A stretch of DNA of 64,000 nucleotides. Origin: Caballeronia arationis (GTDB lineage: Bacteria; Pseudomonadota; Gammaproteobacteria; Burkholderiales; Burkholderiaceae). Every line of letters starts with the position of its first letter. Position 1 is the first letter of the stretch. This document shows, one piece after another, positions 9,321 through 19,134 of this stretch. The stretch is from positions 59,042-123,041 of the forward strand of contig NZ_FCOG02000021.1 of the NCBI RefSeq assembly GCF_001544975.2. The letters run 5' to 3'. Both the position numbers and the translations under genes were made by a program. Under the pieces are notes generated by a model. The model was given only the letters and a program-made list of their open reading frames with translations, was not told where the DNA came from and ran no database searches.

Positions 9321-10049
9321 ATGGCGGGTCATTCGAAATGGGCCAACATCAAGCATAAGAAAGCAGCGGCCGATGCGAAGCGCGGCAAGGTCTGGACGCG
9401 CCTCATCAAGGAAATCCAGGTCGCGGCCCGCATGGGCGGCGGCGACGCCGACACGAACCCGCGCCTGCGGCTCGCCGTCGACAAGGCGTACGACGCCAAC
9501 ATGCCGAAGGACAACATCACCCGCGCGATCCAGCGCGGCACGGGCGGCGTGGACGGCGCGAATTACGAGGAAATCCGCTACGAGGGCTACGGCATCGGCG
9601 GCGCGGCGATCATCGTCGACACGATGACGGACAACCGTACCCGCACCGTCGCGGAAGTGCGCCACGCGTTCTCGAAGCACGGCGGCAACATGGGTACGGA
9701 CGGCTCGGTGTCGTTCATGTTCGATCACGTCGGCCAGTTCCTGTTTGCGCCCGGAACGGCGGAAGACAAGCTGATGGACGCGGCGCTCGAAGCCGGCGCC
9801 GACGACGTCGTGACGAACGACGACGGCAGCATCGAGGTGATCTGCCCCGCGAACGACTTCCCGAAGGTGAAGGCGGCGCTCGAAGGCGCGGGCTTCAAGG
9901 CGGAACTCGCCGAAGTGACGATGAAGCCGCAGACCGAAGTCGAATTCACCGGCGACGACGCGGCAAAAATGCAGAAACTGCTCGATGCGCTCGAAAATCT
10001 CGACGACGTGCAGGAAGTCTATACAAACGCGGCGATCACCGAAGAGTAA
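9321..10049 (+). CDS. yebC: YebC/PmpR-family protein (TACO1 type)
   Basis: A 242-residue protein of the widespread YebC/TACO1 family. Members have been described both as transcriptional regulators (PmpR) and as ribosome-associated translation factors for difficult proline stretches. The N-terminal signature [23 protein letters not shown] is full length here, followed by [32 protein letters not shown] and the conserved [21 protein letters not shown] good ribosome-binding site (GAGAAAGG) precedes ATG. It opens the conserved run leading to purD and hemF, although 273 bases separate it from purD. Confidence 0.96.
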   Translation: MAGHSKWANIKHKKAAADAKRGKVWTRLIKEIQVAARMGGGDADTNPRLRLAVDKAYDANMPKDNITRAIQRGTGGVDGANYEEIRYEGYGIGGAAIIVDTMTDNRTRTVAEVRHAFSKHGGNMGTDGSVSFMFDHVGQFLFAPGTAEDKLMDAALEAGADDVVTNDDGSIEVICPANDFPKVKAALEGAGFKAELAEVTMKPQTEVEFTGDDAAKMQKLLDALENLDDVQEVYTNAAITEE

Positions 10050-10322
10050 GGTCGTTCGCGGCGCGTCGCGCATGTGGAACGGGTTTCGCTTGATTCGGGC
10101 GAAGCGCGCTCCATCGAACGAATTGCTGCCGGAAGGTGCGTGATGCCGCAGATGCCCGCGCGAACCGCCTTCCCAATTGCCTGACGGGAACGAACGCAAA
10201 GGCAACGACGCCGGTTGCGAGACCGGCCCGCATTCATCGTCTCGCGCGTTTCGCACATTTTGCACGTCGAGCGGCGCCCGGTTTTGCGCCGCCACTGGTT
10301 TTATACGTATTCGGGGAATCAA

Positions 10323-11612
10323 ATGAAGTTACTCGTCGTCGGTTCCGGCGGTCGTGAACATGCTCTCGCCTGGAAGCTCGCGCAGTCGCCGCGCGTCCAG
10401 ATCGTCTACGTGGCGCCCGGCAACGGCGGCACCGCGCAGGACGAGCGTCTGCGAAACATCGACATCACCGATCCCGCCGCGCTCGCCGATTTCGTCGAGC
10501 GCGAAAACGTCTCGCTGACGGTCGTCGGTCCCGAAGCGCCGCTCGCGGCCGGCATCGTCAACCTGTTCCGCTCGCGCGGGCTGAAAATCTTCGGCCCGAC
10601 GAAGGAAGCGGCGCAGCTCGAGAGCTCGAAGGACTTCGCGAAGGCGTTCATGAAACGCCACAACATCCCGACCGCCGAGTACGAAACCTTCACCGACGCC
10701 GCCGCCGCCCACGCGTACCTCGACGCCAAAGGCGCGCCGATCGTCATCAAGGCGGACGGGCTCGCGGCCGGCAAGGGCGTCGTCGTCGCGACGACGCTCG
10801 AAGAGGCGCACGCGGCCGTCGATTCGATGCTCGCCGACAACAAGCTCGGCGACGCCGGCGCGCGCGTCGTGATCGAGGAATTCCTGGAAGGCGAGGAAGC
10901 CAGCTTCATCGTGATGGTCGACGGCAAGCACGTGCTGGCGCTGGCGTCGAGCCAGGATCACAAGCGCCTGCTCGACGGCGACAAGGGTCCGAACACCGGG
11001 GGCATGGGCGCGTACTCGCCCGCGCCGATCGTCACTCCGCAACTGCACGCACGCGTGATGCGCGAAATCATCCAGCCGACGGTTCGCGGGATGGAAAGCG
11101 AAGGCATCCGCTACACGGGTTTCCTGTACGCCGGACTGATGATCGACGCGCAGGGCAACCCGAAAACGCTCGAATTCAACTGCCGCATGGGCGACCCGGA
11201 AACGCAGCCGATCATGGCGCGCCTGAAGGGCGATTTCTCGAAAGTGGTCGAACTGGCGATTGCGGGGACGCTCGATTCCGCGGCGCTCGAATGGGACCGC
11301 CGCACGGCGCTCGGCGTGGTGCTCGCCGCGCACAACTACCCGGAGACGCCGCGTCGTGGCGACCGCATCAACGGCATTCCGGCCGAAACCGACACTGCCG
11401 TGACCTTCCACGCCGGCACGACGCTCGCCGACGGCAAGCTCACGACGTCCGGCGGACGGGTGCTGTGCGTCGTCGGATTGTCGGATTCGGTTCGCGGCGC
11501 GCAATCCGTGGTCTACGATACAGTCAACCAGATCTCGTTCGACGGCATGCAGTACCGCCGCGACATCGGCTATCGCGCGGTCAACCGCAAGCAGAACGAC
11601 CGTCACGGCTGA
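10323..11612 (+). CDS. purD: Phosphoribosylamine--glycine ligase
   Basis: A 429-residue ATP-grasp enzyme of de novo purine synthesis (5-phosphoribosylamine + glycine + ATP to GAR). The start at 10323 (MKLLVVGSGGREHALAWKL) is the conserved N-terminus. Motifs: VGPEAPLAAGIV, the ATP-grasp lid IVIKADGLAAGKGVVV, EEFLEGEEASF, GPNTGGMGAYSPAP, GFLYAGLMI and EFNCRMGDPETQPIM. A hairpin terminator follows the stop after 26 bases, so purD probably ends its own transcript before hemF. Confidence 0.97.
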   Translation: MKLLVVGSGGREHALAWKLAQSPRVQIVYVAPGNGGTAQDERLRNIDITDPAALADFVERENVSLTVVGPEAPLAAGIVNLFRSRGLKIFGPTKEAAQLESSKDFAKAFMKRHNIPTAEYETFTDAAAAHAYLDAKGAPIVIKADGLAAGKGVVVATTLEEAHAAVDSMLADNKLGDAGARVVIEEFLEGEEASFIVMVDGKHVLALASSQDHKRLLDGDKGPNTGGMGAYSPAPIVTPQLHARVMREIIQPTVRGMESEGIRYTGFLYAGLMIDAQGNPKTLEFNCRMGDPETQPIMARLKGDFSKVVELAIAGTLDSAALEWDRRTALGVVLAAHNYPETPRRGDRINGIPAETDTAVTFHAGTTLADGKLTTSGGRVLCVVGLSDSVRGAQSVVYDTVNQISFDGMQYRRDIGYRAVNRKQNDRHG

Positions 11613-11638
11613 ACCGGTCCGCTGGATCAGGCATGACT

Positions 11639-11676
11639 CGCGCTGCCGGACCTTCGCGTCCGGCAGCGCGTTTTTT
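11639..11676 (+). terminator. Rho-independent terminator after purD
   Basis: A 13-bp GC-rich perfect stem (11639-11651 with 11658-11670), 6-base loop CTTCGC, then six T residues at 11671-11676. Textbook intrinsic terminator in the purD direction. Confidence 0.93.
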
Positions 11677-11726
11677 AAGGGGACGCTTTAAAAGCGGCGT
11701 CCAACGCATGGCATAACGCAGCAACG

Positions 11727-12650
11727 ATGACCGACACGACCCCCGACGTACAAGCTGTCCGCACCTATCTCACCGGCCTGCAAACGCAGATCGCCGAGAC
11801 GCTCGGCGCCTTCGACGGCGTTCCGTTCGCGGCCGACATCTGGCAGCGCGGCCCCGAAGAGCGCCTGCGCGGCGGCGGCTGCACGCGGATTCTCGAAGGC
11901 GGGCGGGTTTTCGAGCGCGGCGGCATCGGCTTTTCGGACGTTGCGGGCGACGCGCTGCCGCCGTCCGCGAGCGCGGCGCGTCCGCAGCTCGCCGGACGCG
12001 GCTTCGAGGCGCTGGGCGTGTCGCTCGTCATGCATCCGGCGAATCCGCACTGCCCGACCGTGCACATGAACGTGCGCCTCCTGATGGCGACCAGGGAAGG
12101 CGAAGCGCCGCTCTTCTGGTTCGGCGGCGGCATGGATCTCACGCCCTGCTACGGCTACGAGGAAGACGCGCGCCATTTCCATCGCGTGTGCCGCGACGCG
12201 CTCGCGCCGTTCGGCGCCGAACTGTATCCGCGCTTCAAGACGTGGTGCGACGAGTATTTCTATCTCAAGCATCGCGACGAACGGCGCGGCATCGGCGGAA
12301 TTTTCTTCGACGATTTCGCGGAGCCCGGTTTCGAACAATCGTTCGCCATGATGCGCAGCGTCGGCGACGCGATCCTGAAGGCGTATCTGCCGATCATCGA
12401 GCGCCGCCGCGACACGCCTTACACTGACGCAGAGCGCGCGTTCCAGGCCTACCGGCGCGGCCGCTACGTCGAGTTCAACCTGGTCTTCGACCGTGGCACG
12501 CATTTCGGGCTGCAAAGCGGCGGACGCACGGAATCGATCCTGATGTCGATGCCGCCCGTCGCGAACTGGCGCTACAACTGGAAGCCCGAGCCGGGCACGC
12601 CGGAAGCGCGGCTGTACACCGATTTCCTCGTGCCGCGCGAATGGGTCTGA
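11727..12650 (+). CDS. hemF: Oxygen-dependent coproporphyrinogen III oxidase
   Basis: A 307-residue homodimeric enzyme for aerobic heme synthesis, decarboxylating coproporphyrinogen III to protoporphyrinogen IX. Family blocks visible: [85 protein letters not shown] and [13 protein letters not shown]. Length matches the family. The nadD frame opens at or just past the hemF stop, so the two genes are probably co-transcribed. Confidence 0.97.
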   Translation: MTDTTPDVQAVRTYLTGLQTQIAETLGAFDGVPFAADIWQRGPEERLRGGGCTRILEGGRVFERGGIGFSDVAGDALPPSASAARPQLAGRGFEALGVSLVMHPANPHCPTVHMNVRLLMATREGEAPLFWFGGGMDLTPCYGYEEDARHFHRVCRDALAPFGAELYPRFKTWCDEYFYLKHRDERRGIGGIFFDDFAEPGFEQSFAMMRSVGDAILKAYLPIIERRRDTPYTDAERAFQAYRRGRYVEFNLVFDRGTHFGLQSGGRTESILMSMPPVANWRYNWKPEPGTPEARLYTDFLVPREWV

Positions 12651-13402
12651 GCGCGCATGTCACTCACCGGAAAAAGGACCGAACACTGAATTCGAACCCG
12701 CTCTGCGCCCGACGCGTCGGCCTTCTCGGCGGCACGTTCGACCCGATCCACGACGGACACCTCGCGCTGGCGGCGCGTTTCGTCGACTTGCTGCGACTGA
12801 CCGAGCTCGTGCTTCTGCCCGCCGGCCAGCCGTGGCAGAAGGAAGGCGTCTCGGCACCGCAGCACCGCCTCGCGATGACACGCGCGGCCGCCGGGTCGAT
12901 GCGCCTGGATGGCGTCGAGGTAAAGGTCGCCACCGATGAAATCGAGCGCGACGGCCCGACCTACACCGTCGACACGCTCGCGCGCTGGCGCGAGCGCGAA
13001 GGCGCACAGGCGTCGCTTGCGCTCCTGGTCGGCGCCGACCAGCTCGTGCGCCTGGACTCTTGGCACGACTGGAAGCGTCTCTTCGACTTCGCCCACATCT
13101 GCGTGGAAACGCGACCGGGTTTCGACCTCTCGGTCCTGCCGGATGCCGTCGCGGCCGAAGTCGCGGCACGCGGTGCCGCGCCGGAAATCCTCCGCGCGAC
13201 GCCGCACGGCCATCTGCTGATCGACCAGTCGCTGGCGGTCGATGTATCGGCGACGGCGATCCGCGAGTATTTCCGCGAGACCGAAGCCACCCATAACGAC
13301 AACCCGACCGAAGCCCCGGCGGCAAACCGGGCGGACCCGCGAAGCCAGGTCCCGCCCGCCGTCTGGGACTATATTGTTCAACATCACCTGTACCAACGGT
13401 AA
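12641..13402 (+). CDS. nadD: Nicotinate-nucleotide adenylyltransferase; start uncertain
   Basis: Transfers AMP to nicotinate mononucleotide in NAD synthesis. Motifs: [18 protein letters not shown] (nucleotidyltransferase HxGH site), [30 protein letters not shown] and the C-terminal [10 protein letters not shown]. The only ATG in frame is at 12641, giving 253 residues and a 10-base overlap with hemF, but no good ribosome-binding site. A CTG at 12686 has AAAAAGGA ending seven bases upstream and would give a 238-residue protein whose N-terminus ([11 protein letters not shown]) leads straight into the first beta strand. The CTG start is my preferred biological reading, not proven. The stop is two bases before the rsfS start. 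Confidence 0.93.
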   Translation: MGLSAHVTHRKKDRTLNSNPLCARRVGLLGGTFDPIHDGHLALAARFVDLLRLTELVLLPAGQPWQKEGVSAPQHRLAMTRAAAGSMRLDGVEVKVATDEIERDGPTYTVDTLARWREREGAQASLALLVGADQLVRLDSWHDWKRLFDFAHICVETRPGFDLSVLPDAVAAEVAARGAAPEILRATPHGHLLIDQSLAVDVSATAIREYFRETEATHNDNPTEAPAANRADPRSQVPPAVWDYIVQHHLYQR

Positions 13403-13404
13403 CC

Positions 13405-13848
13405 ATGGAAATTCAAAAACTTCAGCGCGCGATCATCGACGGTCTCGAAGACGTCAAGGCGCACGACATCAAGGTGTTCAACACGACGCACCTGACCGCC
13501 CTCTTCGACCGCGTCGTGGTCGCGAGCGGCACCTCGAACCGGCAGACCAAGGCGCTCGCCAACAGCGTGCGCGAAAAGGTCAAGGACGCCGGCGGCGACA
13601 TCATCTCCACCGAAGGCGAGGAGATCGGCGAATGGGTGCTGGTCGATTGCGGCGACGCGGTCGTGCACATCATGCAGCCGGCGCTGCGCCAGTACTACAA
13701 CCTCGAAGAGGTCTGGGGCGACAAGCCGGTGCGCGTCAAGCTGCAGAACCCGAACACGTTCGGCGGCGCACGCGCGAGCGAGCCGCTTGCCGAAGCCGAG
13801 GACGACGCTCCCGCCGCCAAGCCCGCACGCAAGACGACGCGCCGCTGA
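13405..13848 (+). CDS. rsfS: Ribosome silencing factor RsfS
   Basis: A 147-residue RsfS/Iojap-family protein that binds ribosomal protein L14 and blocks subunit joining when nutrients are scarce. Conserved parts: [52 protein letters not shown] and [10 protein letters not shown]. The C-terminal 25 residues are an Ala/Lys/Arg extension ([11 protein letters not shown]). It follows nadD with two intervening bases and precedes rlmH by 22 bases, the usual order in proteobacteria. Confidence 0.96.
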   Translation: MEIQKLQRAIIDGLEDVKAHDIKVFNTTHLTALFDRVVVASGTSNRQTKALANSVREKVKDAGGDIISTEGEEIGEWVLVDCGDAVVHIMQPALRQYYNLEEVWGDKPVRVKLQNPNTFGGARASEPLAEAEDDAPAAKPARKTTRR

Positions 13849-13870
13849 ACGAGCGGTTGCATCGCGCGTC

Positions 13871-14341
13871 ATGAAACTGCATATCCTTGCGGTCGGCCAC
13901 AAGATGCCCGACTGGATCGCCGCGGGCTTCGACGAATACGCGAAGCGCATGCCGCCGGAACTGCGCATCGAGCTTCGCGAAATCAAGCCCGAGCAGCGCT
14001 CGTCGGGTCGCAACGCAGAGAGCGTGATGGCGGCCGAACGCCAGCGCATCGAAGCCGCGTTGCCGAAGAACGCGCGCCTCGTCGCGCTCGATGAACGCGG
14101 CCGAGACTGGAGCACGATGCAGTTGGCGGGCGCACTGCCCGGCTGGCAGCAGGACGGGCGCGACGTTGCGTTCGTGATCGGCGGCGCGGACGGCCTCGAT
14201 CCCCAGGTGAAGGCGCGTGCGGAACTGCTCCTGCGCGTGTCGAGTCTCACACTGCCGCACGGCATGGTCCGCGTGCTGCTCGCCGAACAGCTTTACCGCG
14301 CGTGGAGCATCACGCAGAATCATCCCTATCATCGCGCCTGA
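13871..14341 (+). CDS. rlmH: 23S rRNA pseudouridine-1915 N3-methyltransferase
   Basis: A 156-residue SPOUT methyltransferase acting on pseudouridine 1915 in helix 69 of 23S rRNA on assembled 70S ribosomes. Start [16 protein letters not shown] at 13871. The trefoil-knot SAM site is visible as [21 protein letters not shown] and [22 protein letters not shown], ending NHPYHRA. Sits in the nadD-rsfS-rlmH-maf-rng run. Confidence 0.97.
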   Translation: MKLHILAVGHKMPDWIAAGFDEYAKRMPPELRIELREIKPEQRSSGRNAESVMAAERQRIEAALPKNARLVALDERGRDWSTMQLAGALPGWQQDGRDVAFVIGGADGLDPQVKARAELLLRVSSLTLPHGMVRVLLAEQLYRAWSITQNHPYHRA

Positions 14342-14395
14342 GGCCCTGTCATATCGAAAGCGGTCTTCGCGCACGTCTTCTGAGAACCGCTTCCG

Positions 14396-15025
14396 ATGCC
14401 GCTGCCCGCTTCCCCGCTTCATTCCTTCGTTTATCTCGCCTCGCAAAGCCCCCGGCGGCAGGAGTTGCTGCAGCAACTCGGCGTGCGCTTCGAACTGCTG
14501 CTTCCGCGTCCCGACGAAGACGCCGAAGCGCTCGAAGCCGAACTTCCCGGCGAATCACCCGATGCCTATGTCGTGCGCGTCTGCGCATTGAAAGCGCACG
14601 CGGCGCATGCGCGTCGCGTGGCGGGGCATCATCCGGCCGCGCCGATCCTTGTCGCCGATACGACCGTCACCGTCGATGGCGCGATCATGGGCAAGCCCGC
14701 CGATGCGAACGAAGCCGTCGCGATGCTCGAACGACTCGCGGGACGCGAACACGAAGTGCTGACGGCGCTCGCCGTGGTCGATGCCGAAGGCACGTTGCTG
14801 CCGTCCGCGCTGTCGCGCTCGAAAGTGCGCGTAGCAAACGTCGATCGTGCTGCATTGCAGCGTTACGCGGCGACGGGCGAGCCGTTCGGCAAGGCCGGTG
14901 CGTACGGCATTCAGGGACGCGCAGCGGAGTTCATCGAGCGGATCGAGGGGTCCTATTCGGGTATCATGGGTTTGCCCCTTTTCGAAACCGCAGCTCTCTT
15001 GCGCGTGGCGCGCGTCGAATTCTAA
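14396..15025 (+). CDS. maf: Maf-family nucleoside triphosphate pyrophosphatase
   Basis: A 209-residue house-cleaning pyrophosphatase that hydrolyses non-canonical or excess NTPs (YhdE-type members prefer dTTP/UTP). Motifs: [17 protein letters not shown] at residues about 12-28, [18 protein letters not shown] with the conserved metal/catalytic Asp, and [35 protein letters not shown]. Seven bases before rng, so translation is probably coupled. The YhdE versus YceF subgroup is not settled by eye. Confidence 0.94.
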   Translation: MPLPASPLHSFVYLASQSPRRQELLQQLGVRFELLLPRPDEDAEALEAELPGESPDAYVVRVCALKAHAAHARRVAGHHPAAPILVADTTVTVDGAIMGKPADANEAVAMLERLAGREHEVLTALAVVDAEGTLLPSALSRSKVRVANVDRAALQRYAATGEPFGKAGAYGIQGRAAEFIERIEGSYSGIMGLPLFETAALLRVARVEF

Positions 15026-15032
15026 ACAGGCC

Positions 15033-16502
15033 ATGAACGAAGAAATCCTGATCAACGTCACACCGCAGGAAACCCGCGTCGCACTCGTTCAGCAAGTCGC
15101 CGTGCAGGAGCTTCACGTCGAACGCACGCTTTCGCGCGGGCGCGTCGGCAACGTCTATCTCGGCCGCGTCGTGCGCGTGCTGCCGGGCATGCAGTCCGCG
15201 TTCATCGACATCGGCCTCGAACGCGCCGCCTTCCTTCATGTCGCCGACATCTGGCATCCGCGCATCCCGGGCGTCTCGCATTCGGCGACGCCGCATACGC
15301 CGATCGAGAAGATCGTGTTCGAAGGGCAGTCTCTGATGGTGCAGGTCGTGAAGGACCCGATCGGCACCAAGGGCGCGCGGCTCTCGACGCAGGTGAGCAT
15401 CGCGGGGCGCACGCTCGTGTATCTGCCGCAGGAACCGCATATCGGGATTTCGCAGAAGATCGAAAGCGAGGCGGAGCGCGAGGCCGTGCGTGCCCGGCTG
15501 ACCGCCGTCTTGCCCGCCGATGAAAAAGGCGGCTATATCGTGCGCACCATCGCCGAAGACGCATCGAGCGAAGAGCTTGCCGCCGATGTCGCGTATCTGC
15601 GCAAGACGTGGGCGACGATCGTGGCTCAGGCGCAGCGCGTGCCGCCAACGACGCTGCTCTATCAGGACTTGAATCTTGCGCAGCGCGTGTTGCGCGACTT
15701 CGTCAACGACGAGACCACGCGCATCCAGGTCGATTCGCGCGAGACCTATCAGATGCTCGCGGACTTTGCGGCAGAGTTCACGCCGGCTGTGGCGTCGCGC
15801 CTGCATCACTACACGGGCGAGCGGCCGCTCTTCGATCTCTACAACATCGAGGCGGAGATCCAGCGGGCGCTGTCGCGGCGCGTCGACCTGAAGTCGGGCG
15901 GCTATCTGATGATCGACCAGACCGAAGCGATGACGACCATCGACGTCAACACGGGTGGCTACGTCGGCGCGCGCAATTTCGACGACACCATCTTCAAGAC
16001 CAATCTCGAAGCGGCGCATACGATCGCGCGCCAGCTGCGGCTGCGTAACCTCGGCGGCATCATCATCATCGACTTCATCGACATGGAGAACGCCGAGCAC
16101 CGCGACCAGGTATTGGGCGAGCTAAAGAAGGCACTTTCGCGCGACCGCACGCGCGTAACGGTGAACGGGTTCTCGCAACTGGGGCTCGTCGAGATGACGC
16201 GAAAGCGCACGCGCGAGTCGCTCGCGCATGTACTGTGCGAGCCGTGTCCGGTGTGCGAGGGCAAGGGGCAGGTGAAGACGCCGCGCACCGTTTGCTATGA
16301 CGTGCTGCGCGAGATCATGCGCGAGTCGCGGCAGTTCAATCCGCGCGAGTTTCGCGTGGTGGCCTCGCAGCAGGTCATCGACCTGTTTCTCGAAGAGGAG
16401 TCGCAACATCTGGCAATGCTGATGGATTTCATCGGCAAACCGGTGTCGTTGCAGGTCGAGTCGAATCTGAGTCAGGAACAATACGACATCGTGTTGATGT
16501 AG
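15033..16502 (+). CDS. rng: Ribonuclease G
   Basis: A 489-residue endoribonuclease of the RNase E/G family lacking the long RNase E C-terminal scaffold. It processes the 5' end of 16S rRNA and mRNAs. Start MNEEILINVTPQETRVALV at 15033. S1 domain: GRVGNVYLGRVVRVLPGMQSAF. Catalytic metal-binding region: MTTIDVNTGGYVG and IIIIDFIDM. The zinc-link motif CEPCPVCEGKG near residue 405 mediates dimers. Last gene of the housekeeping run, converging on the LPS cluster with only 22 bases between stops and no obvious hairpin. Confidence 0.96.
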   Translation: MNEEILINVTPQETRVALVQQVAVQELHVERTLSRGRVGNVYLGRVVRVLPGMQSAFIDIGLERAAFLHVADIWHPRIPGVSHSATPHTPIEKIVFEGQSLMVQVVKDPIGTKGARLSTQVSIAGRTLVYLPQEPHIGISQKIESEAEREAVRARLTAVLPADEKGGYIVRTIAEDASSEELAADVAYLRKTWATIVAQAQRVPPTTLLYQDLNLAQRVLRDFVNDETTRIQVDSRETYQMLADFAAEFTPAVASRLHHYTGERPLFDLYNIEAEIQRALSRRVDLKSGGYLMIDQTEAMTTIDVNTGGYVGARNFDDTIFKTNLEAAHTIARQLRLRNLGGIIIIDFIDMENAEHRDQVLGELKKALSRDRTRVTVNGFSQLGLVEMTRKRTRESLAHVLCEPCPVCEGKGQVKTPRTVCYDVLREIMRESRQFNPREFRVVASQQVIDLFLEEESQHLAMLMDFIGKPVSLQVESNLSQEQYDIVLM

Positions 16503-16524
16503 CCGGCGCGCCGCGGCCAACGCG

Positions 16525-17820
16525 TCAGGACGGCGCGGCGCTTCTGTCGTCCACCCTCCGCCGCGCACCATAGATCAATATCCCGATCAGGAACACGAAC
16601 AGATTTCCCTCGGTGAAATTGAGCAGCAGCGAGTTGGCCAGGCATCCCAGCACGAACGCGAACAGATACCCGTATGCAATCGATCGAGCGGGCTCCGCAA
16701 GTCGTTCGCACTCGCGTCTGATCGTCACCAGCAGCCAGACGAACAGCGCAACGCCGATCAGTCCGAGTTGCACGCCCATCAGCAGGAATTCGTTGTGCGG
16801 GTTGCCGGCCATCGCCGCGCGGCCGCCGGTGCTCGCGCTCGCGAGCCGCTCGAATTGGGTCCGCACGCTCCCGGCGCCGTATCCGGCGATCGGCCTTTCC
16901 ATGAGCAGCTCCGCGCTGCGTCGATAGAATTCGACCCGCACGCCCATCGATGTGTTCTTGTTCTGCGTTTCGTATTGGGTGATCTCCTGCGTCGTTTCGG
17001 CTAGCCGCGAATCCTTCGCGTTCAGCGCGAAGAACACCAAACCTCCGCACACGGCGACGCCCGCCAGAACAGCGATCCAGCGCGCAGGACCGTGGTATTG
17101 ACGGAGCCGCGTTGCCTGAACGACAACGTAGATTGCCATGTACGCAATCGCGACGACCTGCCCGGTACGGCCCTTCAACACGAAGAGCACGTTGATCAAC
17201 GCAAGCATGGCGACGCCATACAGCAGGACCCGGATGGCGCCATTCTCCGCAGCCCGCGCAAGCGAGAATGCCATGCAGACCAGGAAAGCCATCATCAGGC
17301 CGCCGGAGATATGGTCCTTGAACACCCACGGCTTCGACACCGCGTCCGTGCCGTGCATCGGGCCGAACGCGGTCCATCCGAAGGCGTTGGTATAGGTCAG
17401 CACCATCGAGAGCACGAGCGTCGCAAAGAGTCCCCAGATGGCCGCGGCAGCCCAGTTCGTGTCGTCGTTGCTCTCGAAGACGAGAAAGAGCAGCGGCAGG
17501 AAAAGCAGCTTGCGGTACTTCAGCAGGAAATCGAATGCCTCGCGCACGGGCGCCGAACTGTAGACGACACTCAACGCGAGCGCTACGAACAGAATCAGCG
17601 CGGCGATGCTCGCGCTCGATCCGGCGCGCATCGTTCTCATGCGCCGCCACACCTCGGGCGAGCCGAGCGCGCACAACGTGAAGAGCGCGGAGCCGAGGTT
17701 CACGCCGGCCGTCGAGACCGGCACGAGCCACAGTGTCAAGAGAGCGAACGATCTCGCAAGAATCAACGGATAGGAATTGGTGCGGGCCCCGCGCAGCCGG
17801 GTAAGTATTGTCGCTTGCAT
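16525..17820 (-). CDS. O-antigen ligase-family membrane protein (WaaL/Wzy_C)
   Basis: A 431-residue polytopic inner-membrane protein with ten to twelve hydrophobic segments. It has a long periplasmic loop typical of the Wzy_C family, holding ERPIAGYGAGSVRTQF and GNPHNEFLLMGVQLGLIG; the H-x-E/NE signature of ligases is in PHNEFL. Such proteins transfer O-polysaccharide from undecaprenyl diphosphate to the lipid A-core. Placement beside core glycosyltransferases, waaC and msbA supports a ligase role over polymerase, but the two cannot be separated by sequence alone. Last gene of the leftward LPS operon. Confidence 0.87.
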   Translation of the reverse strand: MQATILTRLRGARTNSYPLILARSFALLTLWLVPVSTAGVNLGSALFTLCALGSPEVWRRMRTMRAGSSASIAALILFVALALSVVYSSAPVREAFDFLLKYRKLLFLPLLFLVFESNDDTNWAAAAIWGLFATLVLSMVLTYTNAFGWTAFGPMHGTDAVSKPWVFKDHISGGLMMAFLVCMAFSLARAAENGAIRVLLYGVAMLALINVLFVLKGRTGQVVAIAYMAIYVVVQATRLRQYHGPARWIAVLAGVAVCGGLVFFALNAKDSRLAETTQEITQYETQNKNTSMGVRVEFYRRSAELLMERPIAGYGAGSVRTQFERLASASTGGRAAMAGNPHNEFLLMGVQLGLIGVALFVWLLVTIRRECERLAEPARSIAYGYLFAFVLGCLANSLLLNFTEGNLFVFLIGILIYGARRRVDDRSAAPS

Positions 17821-17921
17821 ATTGTTGGTTCAGCGCCCCCGCTTTCTTTCGGATGCTGCCTTTTTGCCTCGTTTTCGCCCGCCGCGCCGCCTGCTCGATC
17901 AATGGCTGGCGTGCATTCGTT

Positions 17922-18962
17922 TCAATGGTCTGACGCGCCGGGAACCTGCACCCGTGGGCCGCTCAGGTAGAAGCGCGTACGACGCTCGACGGCCTCGCTA
18001 GAATACATCGACTCCACCGTTTCCCGGGCCCGCGCGCCGATGGACACTCGCAGCGAGGGATCGGCCATCAGGCTTGCGACGATCTCGCGAGCCTCGTCGG
18101 TCGAATCGAACAGAAAGCCGTTTTCGCCATGCCGGATCCACTCCGCATAGCCGCCCCGCCGATGACACACCACGGGCAGCGCGCACGCCATCGCCTCCAG
18201 CACGACGCGCCCGAAGGTTTCGACATGCGCGCCCGTCCGGTAGTAGAAGACATCCAGGCTGCGAAGAAAGTCCGCCGCAGGCATCGTGCCTTCGGCCAGC
18301 AACTGCACGTTCGGGCCGGCGGCGGTTGCGGCGTCGAGCGCATCGCGCAGGCAGGTCGCGCCCTGCAGGCGGACCTGCGCCCCCTCCTCTGCCCACCTCC
18401 GGTACAGGGCGATATCCTCGGGATCGTGCTTGTCGGCGGTATCGCGGCTCAGGCGTCCGATCACCAACGGCGCGCTCGACGTGCGCGGCCCGGGCGCCGG
18501 AGCGAACAGCCGGATGTCGATCGGCGAGGGCTGGACCTCGCCCGGCACGCCGAGCAACTGCTTCTGAAACTCGGAGATGAACACGTATTCGGTCTTCGGC
18601 CAGCGCAGCATGGGCGGATGCGCCGACGTCAGCGAGAGAATCCTCGGATGAAACGTGTTGAAGACGTAGATGAGGCGCGCGGGCGCCGCGCTCAGGTATG
18701 GCCACAGCCTGCGGCGCCAGTGCGCGCCCACGAACACGTAGACGCCGCCATCCGGACGATTGCCGGCGCCGGGTCCGATCTTGCGGATCCCGTACTGGCT
18801 CGCAAGCTCGGGCGAAACCCGCGACGACGATGACCAGAATCTGACATCGCTTCGCTCGCCGAGGAGGCGTCCGAGATAAAGCGCTTCCTGTTCGCTGCCG
18901 CCGTGCGCATTGAGAAATCCGTTGATGATGTGAATGACGGGCTTCGACACTGGGTTGAACAT
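17922..18962 (-). CDS. Glycosyltransferase family 4 (LPS core/O-antigen)
   Basis: A 346-residue GT-B glycosyltransferase. N-terminal segment PVIHIINGFLNAHGGSEQEAL is the acceptor-side GGxE-like start. The C-terminal donor-binding half carries IGRLSRDTADKHDPEDI, the glycosyltransferase group-1 motif FGRVVLEAMACALPVVCHRRGG with the EX7E-type acidic residues, and GENGFLFDSTDEA. The sugar and linkage are unknown. It lies just four bases after a decayed GT4 fragment and before the ligase gene, suggesting this cassette position has been exchanged during LPS variation. Confidence 0.88.
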   Translation of the reverse strand: MFNPVSKPVIHIINGFLNAHGGSEQEALYLGRLLGERSDVRFWSSSSRVSPELASQYGIRKIGPGAGNRPDGGVYVFVGAHWRRRLWPYLSAAPARLIYVFNTFHPRILSLTSAHPPMLRWPKTEYVFISEFQKQLLGVPGEVQPSPIDIRLFAPAPGPRTSSAPLVIGRLSRDTADKHDPEDIALYRRWAEEGAQVRLQGATCLRDALDAATAAGPNVQLLAEGTMPAADFLRSLDVFYYRTGAHVETFGRVVLEAMACALPVVCHRRGGYAEWIRHGENGFLFDSTDEAREIVASLMADPSLRVSIGARARETVESMYSSEAVERRTRFYLSGPRVQVPGASDH

Positions 18963-18966
18963 CTCG

Positions 18967-19134
18967 CTATCTGTAAAGAAAGGCTTCGCCGACGTGAACG
19001 GTCAGGCCGGCGCCCGCGTTCAGCCGGGTGCGACGAAAATCTGGTGTCGCTTCGCAAGCGCGGGCGATGGCGACGATACAGGTGTCGTGGCCGACGCCGC
19101 GGCCGTACTGAAATTTCGTGAACAGGATCTTCAC
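18967..19134 (-). pseudogene. Decayed N-terminal fragment of a GT4-type glycosyltransferase
   Basis: Opens with GTG overlapping the waaC stop as GTGA. The 55-codon frame begins VKILFTKFQYGRGVGHDTCI, the start seen in GT4 enzymes of the kind KILFT...GHDTY. After residue 26 the similarity moves to another frame: near 19045 the minus strand reads LAKRHQIFVAPG, followed by a stop, and TRLN is again in the first frame. This implies compensating indels and loss of the remaining 300 or so codons. The intact downstream GT4 gene starts four bases later. The remnant interpretation rests on recognisable residue patterns, not on an alignment. Confidence 0.7.
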
